DNA from: Bacteroidales bacterium M8
GTDB lineage: Bacteria > Bacteroidota > Bacteroidia > Bacteroidales > Muribaculaceae
DNA length: 26,120 bases
Reading direction: 5' to 3'
Assembly (NCBI GenBank): GCA_001689495.1
Contig: LUJS01000032.1
Coordinates: 57,593-83,712 of the forward strand
Both the position numbers and the translations under genes were made by a program. Positions 8,978 through 15,113 of this stretch are shown here, in pieces; within the stretch, counting starts at the first letter, position 1; each line of letters starts with the position of its first letter. The notes beneath the pieces are model-generated. The model saw only the letters and a program-made list of their open reading frames with translations, was not told the DNA's origin and searched no databases.

Positions 8978-9856
8978 ATGGACAAGGAATATTTCAAGGG
9001 AATATCCCTGCTTGATTTCATGCTGCATTTAGGCGCGGAGATGAGAGGGAAAGACCGCAAGGGATTCTGGTTTCTGGCTCCGTACCGCAGTGAGAGAAAC
9101 GCCTCCCTGCATATCGGCTATAATAATCTGTGGTACGATTATGGTATCGGGAAGGGCGGCGACATCTTCACTCTTGCCGGAGAGATGATTGGCAGTGGTG
9201 ATTTCATCAAGCAGGCTGAATACATCTCGCAGGTCATGAAAGTCCCGATGCCCGACGGTTACAGACCGGAGCCTATGCCGAAAGTCCGACAGGAACCGGT
9301 ATTTGAGAATATCGAGGTCGGACGGCTGTGTTCACGGAGGTTACTGAACTATCTTGCGGGGCGCGGAATCCCGGAGAATCTGGCACGACGGTATTGTGTT
9401 CAGGTCGATTACAGGCTGCACGGCAAGAATTATTATGCCGTCGGTTTTGAGAATGCCGAACATGGATTTGAGCTACGCAATCCCTTTGCCAAGCTCTCTT
9501 ATCCTCCGAAGGCAATATCGTATATCGCCGGTGGCAATTCCCGATGCAACGTGTTCGAGGGGTTCATAGACTTTCTTTCGGCTGAGAGGCTGGGCTTCAA
9601 TGACGGTGTGGATTCGGTGGTGCTTAACTCGGTTGCCAATATCGGCAAGGCGATAGCGCCTCTTTCGGATTACTCCCTGATTCTGTGCTATCTCGATAAT
9701 GACGATGCAGGGCGAAACGCCCTTTCAAGACTCCGCCGGGAGTTCGGCGACAAAGTGGCTGACAAGTCGGCTCTATATCCTGACCATAAGGATCTGAATG
9801 ATTACCTGATGGCTACACAGCCTAAAATCTCCAACAATTCAAAATTAAGACTCTGA
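8978..9856 (+). CDS. traP: TraP, Toprim-domain DNA primase
   Basis: 292 residues. The N-terminal part is a zinc-finger-like fold (NLWYDYGIGKGGDIFTLAGE). The C-terminal part is a Toprim domain, with the conserved glutamate in FEGFIDFLSAERLG (E194) and the metal-binding pair in YLDNDDAGRNALSRL (about D240/D242). The family primes synthesis of the complementary strand during transfer. Histidine and cysteine ligands of a classical CHC2 finger are missing here too. It is an ordinary member of the Bacteroidetes tra operon in position between traO and traQ. Confidence 0.85.
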   Translation: MDKEYFKGISLLDFMLHLGAEMRGKDRKGFWFLAPYRSERNASLHIGYNNLWYDYGIGKGGDIFTLAGEMIGSGDFIKQAEYISQVMKVPMPDGYRPEPMPKVRQEPVFENIEVGRLCSRRLLNYLAGRGIPENLARRYCVQVDYRLHGKNYYAVGFENAEHGFELRNPFAKLSYPPKAISYIAGGNSRCNVFEGFIDFLSAERLGFNDGVDSVVLNSVANIGKAIAPLSDYSLILCYLDNDDAGRNALSRLRREFGDKVADKSALYPDHKDLNDYLMATQPKISNNSKLRL

Positions 9857-9859
9857 ATT

Positions 9860-10390
9860 ATGAAAACAATCCCCAATAAGATTGGCGCGGTGCGCCTCAC
9901 TCCTGCCCGGTTCTTCGGATTCTGGATCGCTCTATTCGCAATCCTCCTCGCGCTCACCTCATGCTCCGATGACCTTGACGTGCAGCAATCGTATCCGTTC
10001 ACGGTGGAGGTTATGCCCCACGCGGACAAAATCGTGAAGGGACAGACTGTGGAACTGCGTTTCGAGATTAAGCCGGAAGGCAACTATTCTAACACGCTCT
10101 ACACCATCCGCTATTTCCAGTATGACGGAGAGGGAACACTTAAACTTGTTGACGGCCCGGTACTGGTCAACAATGACCGTGTACTTCTTGAAAACAAGAC
10201 TTTCCGGCTGACATACACCGCCAAGAGTGCCGATGCCCATAAGTTCCTCGTTGTCGTGCAGGACAACTTCAATTCTACCCCGTGGGAGCGGACCTTTGAG
10301 TTCAACGGCAAGGACAGCGGCGATGATGGCGGCGACACTCCCGGAATCGTCGGCCCGATTGTCGGACCTGTAACCCCCATTATCCGATGA
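9860..10390 (+). CDS. traQ: TraQ (DUF3872) lipoprotein
   Basis: 176 residues. A hydrophobic N-terminal segment ends in the lipobox LTSC with C35 as the lipidated residue, followed by SDDLD. The mature part is beta-rich (FTVEVMPHADKIVKGQTVELRFEI), and the C-terminus is a low-complexity Gly/Asp/Pro/Val tail. This is the TraQ/DUF3872 family of conjugative transposons. It is the last tra gene before the lysozyme, whose start overlaps its stop by four bases. Confidence 0.88.
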   Translation: MKTIPNKIGAVRLTPARFFGFWIALFAILLALTSCSDDLDVQQSYPFTVEVMPHADKIVKGQTVELRFEIKPEGNYSNTLYTIRYFQYDGEGTLKLVDGPVLVNNDRVLLENKTFRLTYTAKSADAHKFLVVVQDNFNSTPWERTFEFNGKDSGDDGGDTPGIVGPIVGPVTPIIR

Positions 10391-10884
10391 GAAAGATTCT
10401 AATTTTGCTTATGGCGATAGTGGCTGTCACGGTCACTTCGCCAGCTTTCGCCGCGAAAAAGTCAATAATGGAGTTGCCTCCGTATGAAAGAGCCGTTCTG
10501 ATTATCAAGCACCATGAGACTTTGCATGATTCTCGCCGTCACTGGCCATATCTGGGTTATGGACATAGAAAACTCCCCGGTGAAAAATACTTCCGTGGCT
10601 ATAAGATGAGTGAGCGGGAGGCCGATATGCTTCTACGCAAGGATCTCAATAAGTTTATCAGTATCTTCAATGACCTCAAACCGATGGATGCGTTGCTTAT
10701 GGGGGTGCTGTCCTACAATATCGGACCGGGAGCGGTAAAGAAAAGCTCGGTATATCGGAAACTGAAAGCCGGAGACCGCAACATATTCAAAGCCTATACT
10801 GCCCACTGTAAATATAAGGGTAGATTTCATAAAGGGCTTTATAAACGCCGCTGTCAGGAGTTGGCCGCCCTTTTCATTCCGTAA
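10387..10884 (+). CDS. Exported lysozyme-like glycoside hydrolase
   Basis: 165 residues with a signal peptide (cleavage near FAA, residues 21-23). The motif IIKHHETLHD with E44 as presumed general acid, followed by YLGYGHRKLPGE and later LSYNIGPGAVKKS, places it with phage-type (GH24-like) lysozymes. These are common at the end of Bacteroidetes tra operons, where they locally open peptidoglycan for the channel. Compared with T4 lysozyme the interval from the glutamate to the GYGH motif is shorter, and no aspartate sits at the usual E-x8-D position. It overlaps traQ by four bases. Confidence 0.85.
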   Translation: MRKILILLMAIVAVTVTSPAFAAKKSIMELPPYERAVLIIKHHETLHDSRRHWPYLGYGHRKLPGEKYFRGYKMSEREADMLLRKDLNKFISIFNDLKPMDALLMGVLSYNIGPGAVKKSSVYRKLKAGDRNIFKAYTAHCKYKGRFHKGLYKRRCQELAALFIP

Positions 10885-10906
10885 AATCACCGTCTAATAT
10901 CGTACC

Positions 10907-10950
10907 GAGGGGATACGCTCTTTTCGGAGTGTGTCCCCTCACTTTATCTT
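10907..10950 (+). terminator. Strong hairpin ending the tra operon
   Basis: The arm 10907-10920 (GAGGGGATACGCTC) pairs with 10926-10940 to give a 14-bp stem with two G-T wobbles and a TTTT-containing loop. The trailing sequence ACTTTATCTT is only moderately T-rich. It lies between the lysozyme stop and the recombinase start and most simply marks the end of the GC-rich tra transcript. Confidence 0.7.
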
Positions 10951-10977
10951 ATAGACAAATCAAATAACATAATCAAA

Positions 10978-12180
10978 ATGGCTTCGATAAAAGTAAAGTT
11001 CCGGCCCTCGACTGTCGCTGACCACGAGGGCGCCATCTACTATCAGATTATCCATGAAAGGAAGGTGCGACAGCTTCCGACCGACTACAAGGTCTTTTCA
11101 TCAGAGTGGGATGAAAGCCGCTCGATGGTAACTACAACCCAGAAAAGTGAACGTAAATCGTTCATTCTCTCAATCCGTGAGCGTATCCGCTGGGATGTGG
11201 AGAGGTTGACTAAAATTGACCGAAAATTAGATTCCAACGGTCTGACATACACGGCCGATGATGTGATTGACGAGTTCAACCGCTATGCACATGAATACTC
11301 TCTGTTCAACTTCATGGAGAGTCTCATCGCCAGACTGAAACAGAATGGCAAGATAAGGACATCCGAAACATATAGATCCACTCTCAACAGCTTCAAGAAC
11401 TTCAGACAAGATGAGGACATAATGCTTGACAGCATCACATCCGAGATAATGGAAGCATATGAAGCGTGGCACAAGAAACGGGGAGTTGCCCCCAACACCA
11501 TATCGTTCTATACTCGCGTACTCCGCGCTGTGTATCATCGTGCGGTCGAAGATGATGTCATTGAAAACCGCAATCCATTCAGAAAGGTATATACCGGGGT
11601 TGACAAGACTGTAAAAAGAGCATTGCCATTAGCTGTGATCAAGAAAATCAAAGCATTGGACCTGTCGCTGACTCCGGCACTCGACTACGCCCGCGATATG
11701 TTCCTGATGAGCTTTTATCTCAGAGGGATGAGTTTCATCGACATGGCATTTCTGAAAAAGACAGACCTAAAAAATGGTTACGTCACCTACCGCCGACGCA
11801 AGACCGGTCAGCAACTCATCATCGAATGGACTAAGGAAATGCAGATGATTCTTGACAAGTACCCCGAGAACGAAAGCGACTATCTGCTACCCATCATCCG
11901 TAATCCCGGAACCAATGAGCGATGCACATACAGCAATGTCGGCTACAACATCAACCACAACCTGAAAACCATAGCCGGAATGGTCGGCGTAACAATACCG
12001 CTGACCCTCTACGTTGCCCGACACAGCTGGGCTTCCGCCGCCAAAGCAAAGGGTATCCCCCTGTCCGTAATCAGCGAAGGGTTAGGTCACGACAACGAAG
12101 CAACAACCCAAATCTACCTTGCCAGTCTCGACATCTCAGTTGTAGATAAAGCGAATTCTCTTATTCTTAATAGCCTTTAG
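10978..12180 (+). CDS. Tyrosine recombinase, likely local DNA invertase
   Basis: 400 residues. The N-terminal arm-binding domain spans about residues 1-100, the SAM-like core-binding domain about 105-210, and the catalytic domain the rest. Catalytic residues: R249 in YLRGMSFID, K275 in RRRKTGQ, R348 in YVARHSW, H371 in GLGHDNE and nucleophile Y380 in IYLASL. The usual histidine of the HxxR box is Y345, a substitution I associate with Bacteroidetes recombinases. The gene is immediately followed by four TCTCT-N5-AGAGA sites in two inverted pairs, so its likely job is site-specific inversion there, like the Bacteroides Tsr-type phase-variation recombinases. Integration of a mobile unit is the alternative. 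Confidence 0.88.
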   Translation: MASIKVKFRPSTVADHEGAIYYQIIHERKVRQLPTDYKVFSSEWDESRSMVTTTQKSERKSFILSIRERIRWDVERLTKIDRKLDSNGLTYTADDVIDEFNRYAHEYSLFNFMESLIARLKQNGKIRTSETYRSTLNSFKNFRQDEDIMLDSITSEIMEAYEAWHKKRGVAPNTISFYTRVLRAVYHRAVEDDVIENRNPFRKVYTGVDKTVKRALPLAVIKKIKALDLSLTPALDYARDMFLMSFYLRGMSFIDMAFLKKTDLKNGYVTYRRRKTGQQLIIEWTKEMQMILDKYPENESDYLLPIIRNPGTNERCTYSNVGYNINHNLKTIAGMVGVTIPLTLYVARHSWASAAKAKGIPLSVISEGLGHDNEATTQIYLASLDISVVDKANSLILNSL

Positions 12181-12183
12181 TGT

Positions 12184-12217
12184 AAGCCTCGATTTCCCTT
12201 TTGGGAGATTGAGGCTT
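12184..12217 (+). terminator. Hairpin after the recombinase
   Basis: A near-perfect 15-bp stem (AAGCCTCGATTTCCC at 12184-12198 pairing with 12203-12217, with two G-T wobbles) and a TTTT loop start 4 bases after the recombinase stop. It should end the recombinase transcript and shield the invertible region from read-through. It would also meet any leftward transcript from the promoter at 12269-12302. Confidence 0.75.
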
Positions 12218-12239
12218 TAAAGTTAAGCATGTGTCCAAC

Positions 12240-12254
12240 TCTCTTAAATAGAGA
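12240..12254 (+). repeat. Inverted repeat A, left copy (TCTCT-TAAAT-AGAGA)
   Basis: A 15-bp site made of TCTCT and AGAGA arms around a TAAAT centre. It is the exact reverse complement of 12414-12428. The upstream flank GTCCAAC resembles the TCCAA flank of site B, suggesting a longer recombinase arm on that side. Confidence 0.75.
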
Positions 12255-12268
12255 GCCTTAATATCTTG

Positions 12269-12302
12269 CAAAGATAATTATTTTTCTGCAAATGAGAGCA
12301 AT
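12269..12302 (-). promoter_or_regulatory. Leftward promoter in segment A
   Basis: On the - strand, TATCTTTG (12276 to 12269) is an exact match to the Bacteroidetes -7 consensus TAnnTTTG and is followed by CA as is common. ATTG at 12302-12299, 22 bp upstream, can serve as the -33 element. In the orientation shown it fires toward the 3' end of the recombinase. After inversion of segment A it would point to the RiPP operon. Confidence 0.55.
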
Positions 12303-12413
12303 AAGGACCTTTATTTTCTCCATGATAATTAAATGTGAAGCAAGTTGTTTAGCAAATCATTTTGTTGCGATGCGGTATATCTCACTATATCAGATGCTTA
12401 AAATAAGTTGAAT

Positions 12414-12428
12414 TCTCTATTTAAGAGA
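12414..12428 (-). repeat. Inverted repeat A, right copy (TCTCT-ATTTA-AGAGA)
   Basis: Exact reverse complement of 12240-12254 over 15 bp, including the 5-bp centre. Identity of the centre is what a tyrosine recombinase requires for strand exchange between partner sites. Confidence 0.75.
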
Positions 12429-12498
12429 TACTTACAAATAACGACAAAACTGTGATAGCCCCAATTATCAAATACGTTCTTCCATTTGGACGTGAGCC

Positions 12499-12537
12499 AG
12501 CAAGAGATGCGTTGAGGATTCATCCAAATCTCTTGCT
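12499..12537. repeat. Degenerate extra half-site beside segment B
   Basis: AGCAAGAGAT at 12499-12508 is inverted with respect to ATCTCTTGCT at 12528-12537, inside the left B site. The stretch just before it, ATTTGGACG near 12484, resembles the ATTTGGATG arm of the B site. It lacks the matching TCTCT arm, so it looks like a decayed or partial site, or an accessory binding site, rather than an active crossover point. The rest of 12429-12526 contains no recognisable gene or promoter. Confidence 0.4.
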
Positions 12538-12544
12538 AAGAGAT
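12527..12544 (+). repeat. Inverted repeat B, left copy (centre TGCTA)
   Basis: AATCTCTTGCTAAGAGAT, the exact reverse complement of 12703-12720. The preceding bases ATTCATCCA (from 12518) also occur in direct orientation before the right copy (from 12693). The two B sites therefore share a 17-bp direct repeat (12518-12534 and 12693-12709) as well as the 18-bp inverted repeat. Confidence 0.8.
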
Positions 12545-12557
12545 GATTATGCCAGTG

Positions 12558-12590
12558 CAAAGTTACGAAAAATCTTTGAATTAGGCCCAT
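12558..12590 (-). promoter_or_regulatory. Leftward promoter in segment B
   Basis: On the - strand, TAACTTTG (12565 to 12558) matches TAnnTTTG exactly and is followed by CA. The -33 region is weak: ATGG near 12590-12587 is the nearest approach to TTTG at suitable spacing. In this orientation it points away from the RiPP genes. After inversion it would lie about 60 bp upstream of the ATG at 12751. Confidence 0.5.
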
Positions 12591-12702
12591 CTTTAAGCTT
12601 AAAAAATGTCTGCCTAACAATAACTGGGCGGCCTTTGTTTTGGAAGAAGTCTGTCTATATTGCATTAAAAGCCTGCTCCATAGAGCGTTATTATTCATCC
12701 AA

Positions 12703-12720
12703 ATCTCTTAGCAAGAGATT
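12703..12720 (-). repeat. Inverted repeat B, right copy (centre TAGCA)
   Basis: ATCTCTTAGCAAGAGATT, the exact reverse complement of 12527-12544. It ends immediately before a GTG at 12721 that could be misread as the start of the radical SAM gene. In an ON transcript this palindrome would fold as a small hairpin in the 5' leader. Confidence 0.8.
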
Positions 12721-12750
12721 GTGATAACCGATAAAACCTATTCATCTTCA

Positions 12751-13932
12751 ATGAGTGAGAATTTAAATAAATTATCCATATGGGATAACGAGCATTCTGG
12801 TAGAAGGAGAGTGTGTATGCTTATGGTGACACATGCATGCAACTTAAATTGTAGCTATTGCTATGAATCCTTTAAGCGGAACTCATATATGTCTTTTGAG
12901 ATGGCAAAAGAGATCATCTTGAAAGAAGCTCATATGGTCGCAGAGAGTGATCGCTTTGACGAAATACAAGTTGACTTTATGGGAGGGGAACCTCTTATGA
13001 ATTTTCCGTTTATTAAACAAATCGTTGAGTGGCTCAAAAATGGCGGAATTGATATTCCTTGGATTTGTTTTGCCTCAACTAATGCTACATTACTCACCCC
13101 TGAAATAAAAGATTGGCTGCGTCAGAATAAGAAATATATTGTTTTGGGAGCAAGTTATGATGGAAATGGAAGCATGCAATCGAAGAATCGAGGAACTGAT
13201 GGTTTTGAGATTGATTTAGATTTTTTCCATGATTTGTGGCCTGAACAAACCTTTCAAATGACTATATCTAAGGAAACTCTGCCAAACTTGGCAGATGGGG
13301 TTCTGTATGTTCAGAAGAAAGGATATGAGCTTAATGCGTCTCTTGCTCAAGGTGTTGATTGGACAATTGATGATGCAAAAATATATCGTCAGCAATTATC
13401 GTTATTGAAAGATGAGTATCTGAAAGACACCACATTACGTCCACTGAACAGATTGACAAGATATGTCGATGTATTTAATCTTGCCCCATCTGAGAGAAGG
13501 CAAATTCATGGATGTGGGAGCGGATTAAATATGATAACCTATGATGTTGATGGTAAAACGTATGGGTGCCACATGTTTACGCCCATTGTGTTAGGCGAGA
13601 ATAACGCAATCGGAGTGGATGCAGTTGAATGGGATAAACCTGATTTGATGGCAGATAAATTTTGTGAAACATGTGTATTGAGACGGTTTTGTCCTACCTG
13701 CCCGGGATTCAACTATAAATATCGTGGTGATTTCGCAAAAAGAGATCAACGATGGTGCGCATTAGTATTAGCTGAAGCGATGACTGCCTGCGAATTTCAG
13801 ATTGAGCGAATCGCTATGATGGAATCATTAAGCGCAGAAGATGCAGAACATGCTCAGGTCGCAGTAAAGGCCTATGAAATATTAAAACACCTTGATATTG
13901 ACAGATCAACAAGTCCTTACATCATAAATTAA
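12751..13932 (+). CDS. Radical SAM/SPASM peptide-modifying enzyme 1
   Basis: 393 residues from the ATG. I reject the upstream GTG at 12721 because it abuts the invertible repeat. The radical SAM cluster motif CNLNCSYC gives C30, C34 and C37, followed by GGEPL. The C-terminal SPASM cysteines are C255 and C273, the group CETCVLRRFCPTC (C305, C308, C314, C317), and C336: seven ligands for two auxiliary Fe-S clusters. Such enzymes cleave SAM to a 5'-deoxyadenosyl radical and install thioether, C-C or epimerised centres in ribosomal peptides. It is first in the cargo operon and clearly related to the enzyme at 15114 (shared HxCNLxCxYCYExF, AQGVxW). The substrate is presumably the peptide at 14829. 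Confidence 0.9.
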   Translation: MSENLNKLSIWDNEHSGRRRVCMLMVTHACNLNCSYCYESFKRNSYMSFEMAKEIILKEAHMVAESDRFDEIQVDFMGGEPLMNFPFIKQIVEWLKNGGIDIPWICFASTNATLLTPEIKDWLRQNKKYIVLGASYDGNGSMQSKNRGTDGFEIDLDFFHDLWPEQTFQMTISKETLPNLADGVLYVQKKGYELNASLAQGVDWTIDDAKIYRQQLSLLKDEYLKDTTLRPLNRLTRYVDVFNLAPSERRQIHGCGSGLNMITYDVDGKTYGCHMFTPIVLGENNAIGVDAVEWDKPDLMADKFCETCVLRRFCPTCPGFNYKYRGDFAKRDQRWCALVLAEAMTACEFQIERIAMMESLSAEDAEHAQVAVKAYEILKHLDIDRSTSPYIIN

Positions 13933-13950
13933 ACCGACATTACATATATC

Positions 13951-14310
13951 ATGGATAAACGGAAAGCAAGAACAACATTCATAGTGACTATTATCACTTT
14001 GATAAGCTCCTGTCTCGTTTCTTGTGGTAGTTTAGAACAATGGTCACAAGGATTACAGGCAGTAGGCAATAGCTTGTCTGGCTCTACTTACTATACTACA
14101 CCTGCATCAAACTATTCTACAAGCACTTATACCCCAACTGCCTCTACAGAAAAAGAATGGCATGACTGTTCTTCGTGCAGTGGCACTGGTAGATGCAAAT
14201 CTTGTGGTGGCTCAGGAAAAAATGAGTATGCTAAAAATGGTCGATGCGGAGTTTGTCGTGGTACGGGTAAATGTGCAGGCTGCAATGGTCGTGGAGGTTG
14301 GAAAATATAA
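13951..14310 (+). CDS. Lipoprotein with a DnaJ-type zinc-finger domain
   Basis: 119 residues. The signal sequence ends in a lipobox (LVSC, C25). A serine/threonine/tyrosine-rich linker leads to four CxxCxGxG motifs: C73-C76, C82-C85, C99-C102 and C108-C111. This is the exact repeat number of the DnaJ cysteine-rich domain, but no J domain or peptide-binding beta domain is present. The protein should be anchored in the periplasm or outer membrane. DnaJ fingers bind two zinc ions and can act on thiols, so a role in binding the cysteine-rich peptide or its metal is plausible but inferred. It lies 18 bp downstream of the first radical SAM gene. Confidence 0.75.
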   Translation: MDKRKARTTFIVTIITLISSCLVSCGSLEQWSQGLQAVGNSLSGSTYYTTPASNYSTSTYTPTASTEKEWHDCSSCSGTGRCKSCGGSGKNEYAKNGRCGVCRGTGKCAGCNGRGGWKI

Positions 14311-14328
14311 TCCAATTGATAAGATATT

Positions 14329-14757
14329 ATGAAACATAAACTTGTAAAAAATAAAAATACTAATAATCACCTGATAAAACTGTTAATGATAACAATATCG
14401 TTAATAGTTTTAACAGCTCTCCCTGTTATGGCACAGCCAAAGGGTAGATTTATATATAGTGGCTCTTATGACTATAATGGGAATCAGATTTCTAAACAAA
14501 CTAATTATACAACTCTGATTGTCACTCCGTATCAGTCTCCTAATCAAAGTTGGCTTAAAGTTCAAGGAATCACAAAATCTGGACAGAGATATAACTTACC
14601 TTCAAGTTCCGGAAGATATGTGTTTACTAAATATCGTTCAGGATATTCCGTATATTCATGGGATGAGCAATGTCTTATTGTCAATAGTCGGCAGAACGTA
14701 ATCCAATTTTATCGAGATGTTACATCCGGAAAATACGATGAGTTTATAACATATTAA
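14329..14757 (+). CDS. Exported protein of unknown function
   Basis: 142 residues. A basic N-terminus and hydrophobic segment end in PVMA before Q36, a good signal peptidase I site. The mature part is about 107 residues, rich in Tyr, Ser, Thr and beta-strand patterns (GRFIYSGSYDYNGNQ, TLIVTPYQSPNQSWLKVQG), with one cysteine. I do not recognise the family. It lies in the cluster, 18 bp after the zinc-finger lipoprotein and 71 bp before the peptide gene, and shares the low GC of the cargo. A periplasmic or surface accessory or immunity role is possible, without direct support. Confidence 0.6.
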   Translation: MKHKLVKNKNTNNHLIKLLMITISLIVLTALPVMAQPKGRFIYSGSYDYNGNQISKQTNYTTLIVTPYQSPNQSWLKVQGITKSGQRYNLPSSSGRYVFTKYRSGYSVYSWDEQCLIVNSRQNVIQFYRDVTSGKYDEFITY

Positions 14758-14815
14758 CAAGAATAGAAAGAGGCTAATGCCTACACAAATAAATCAATTA
14801 TTAACATTTAAATTC

Positions 14816-14823
14816 AGGAGGAA
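14816..14823 (+). promoter_or_regulatory. Unusually strong ribosome binding site of the precursor
   Basis: AGGAGGAA, with seven bases between AGGAGG and the ATG at 14829. Genes in Bacteroidetes generally lack a clear Shine-Dalgarno sequence, and none this complete was noticed before other genes in the window. It also decides the start codon (ATG at 14829 rather than 14835) and suggests the peptide is made in excess over its enzymes. Confidence 0.7.
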
Positions 14824-14828
14824 TTCAT

Positions 14829-15011
14829 ATGAAAATGAATCTCGAAGCCCTTGCGGCACTTGAAGCCAAGCTCGCGCAGTATAGCAGCGTAAATGGCCCC
14901 ATCGCTGAGCATATGTCTCAGAACACAAACACGTGTGACTCTTGTTACACTAACTCGACTTGCAAGGGAACTTGCCGAGGAACTTGTGGCGGTTCTTGCA
15001 ACGGTCGCTAA
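14829..15011 (+). CDS. Cysteine-rich RiPP precursor peptide
   Basis: 60 residues. The first half (MKMNLEALAALEAKLAQYSS) is an amphipathic, cysteine-free leader-like helix. The second half is a core of six cysteines, C36, C39, C45, C49, C53 and C57, the last four spaced exactly every four residues in the repeat C-x-G-(T/S): CKGT, CRGT, CGGS, CNGR. Alternation of Cys with Thr/Ser/Gly fits radical-SAM-made thioether peptides (sactipeptide or ranthipeptide type). The gene sits between two SPASM radical SAM genes, a ClpP-like protease and an exporter. The layout recalls the Bacteroidales natural product precursor families, but I cannot assign one. No double-glycine leader site typical of C39 peptidases is present. 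Confidence 0.85.
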   Translation: MKMNLEALAALEAKLAQYSSVNGPIAEHMSQNTNTCDSCYTNSTCKGTCRGTCGGSCNGR

Positions 15012-15045
15012 AATCGCTCGACCATTACGGTCAACAAACACAGAA

Positions 15046-15098
15046 TATGGTGTTGCAATAGTTTTTAGATTAACTCTATTTCCTTTTGCAACACCATA
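15046..15098 (+). terminator. Intercistronic hairpin after the precursor gene
   Basis: A perfect 13-bp inverted repeat (TATGGTGTTGCAA at 15046-15058 and its complement at 15086-15098) surrounds a 27-base, T-rich loop, between the precursor stop and the second radical SAM start. No T-run follows directly (ACTTTAATATT comes next), so it probably acts as an attenuator or mRNA-stabilising structure. Such an element would raise precursor expression over that of downstream genes, as is usual in peptide operons. The 102-bp gap holds no gene. Confidence 0.6.
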
Positions 15099-15113
15099 CT
15101 TTAATATTAGAAT

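Larger units (their letters stand above)
12240..12428. other. Candidate invertible segment A
   Basis: This 189-bp AT-rich interval is bounded by perfect 15-bp inverted repeats (12240-12254 and 12414-12428), each itself of the form TCTCT-N5-AGAGA. It contains no gene. The only full match to the Bacteroidetes -7 box TAnnTTTG faces left. Proximity to a tyrosine recombinase and the repeat-promoter-repeat layout are the hallmarks of Bacteroides promoter invertons. Inversion itself is inferred, not seen. Confidence 0.65.
12527..12720. other. Candidate invertible segment B, adjacent to the RiPP operon
   Basis: This 194-bp interval is bounded by perfect 18-bp inverted repeats (12527-12544 and 12703-12720) of the TCTCT-N5-AGAGA type with centre TGCTA/TAGCA. 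It carries one exact TAnnTTTG box, facing left. The right boundary lies 30 bp before the radical SAM start codon at 12751, so inversion would place the promoter directly upstream of the operon with a leader of roughly 50-55 nt. Short open frames crossing the interval do not look like genes. Confidence 0.7.

Noticed and set aside
10978..12180. Recombinase as the integrase of the whole conjugative element
   Set aside because: It lies between the tra and pcf modules rather than at an element end, and inversion sites follow it immediately. Integration of the cargo remains possible, but no matching direct repeats were found at 10900-10977 and 23690-23800.
12518..12709. 17-bp direct repeats in the B sites as a deletion cassette
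   Set aside because: In direct alignment the 5-bp centres differ (TGCTA versus TAGCA), while in inverted alignment they are identical, so inversion is favoured over excision.
12452..12724. 90-codon GTG-initiated open frame crossing segment B, and a similar one on the opposite strand
   Set aside because: Both run through the inverted repeats and promoter box, have no recognisable protein pattern, and would be broken by inversion.
12721..12750. GTG at 12721 as start of the first radical SAM gene
   Set aside because: It directly follows the recombination repeat and adds ten residues without family character; the ATG at 12751 gives a normal N-terminus and leaves room for a leader after inversion.
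14816..14834. AGGAGG followed by GAATTC and CATATG, resembling a cloning-vector expression start
   Set aside because: The surrounding sequence continues naturally into AT-rich Bacteroidetes DNA and a plausible gene; the restriction-site look is most likely chance.
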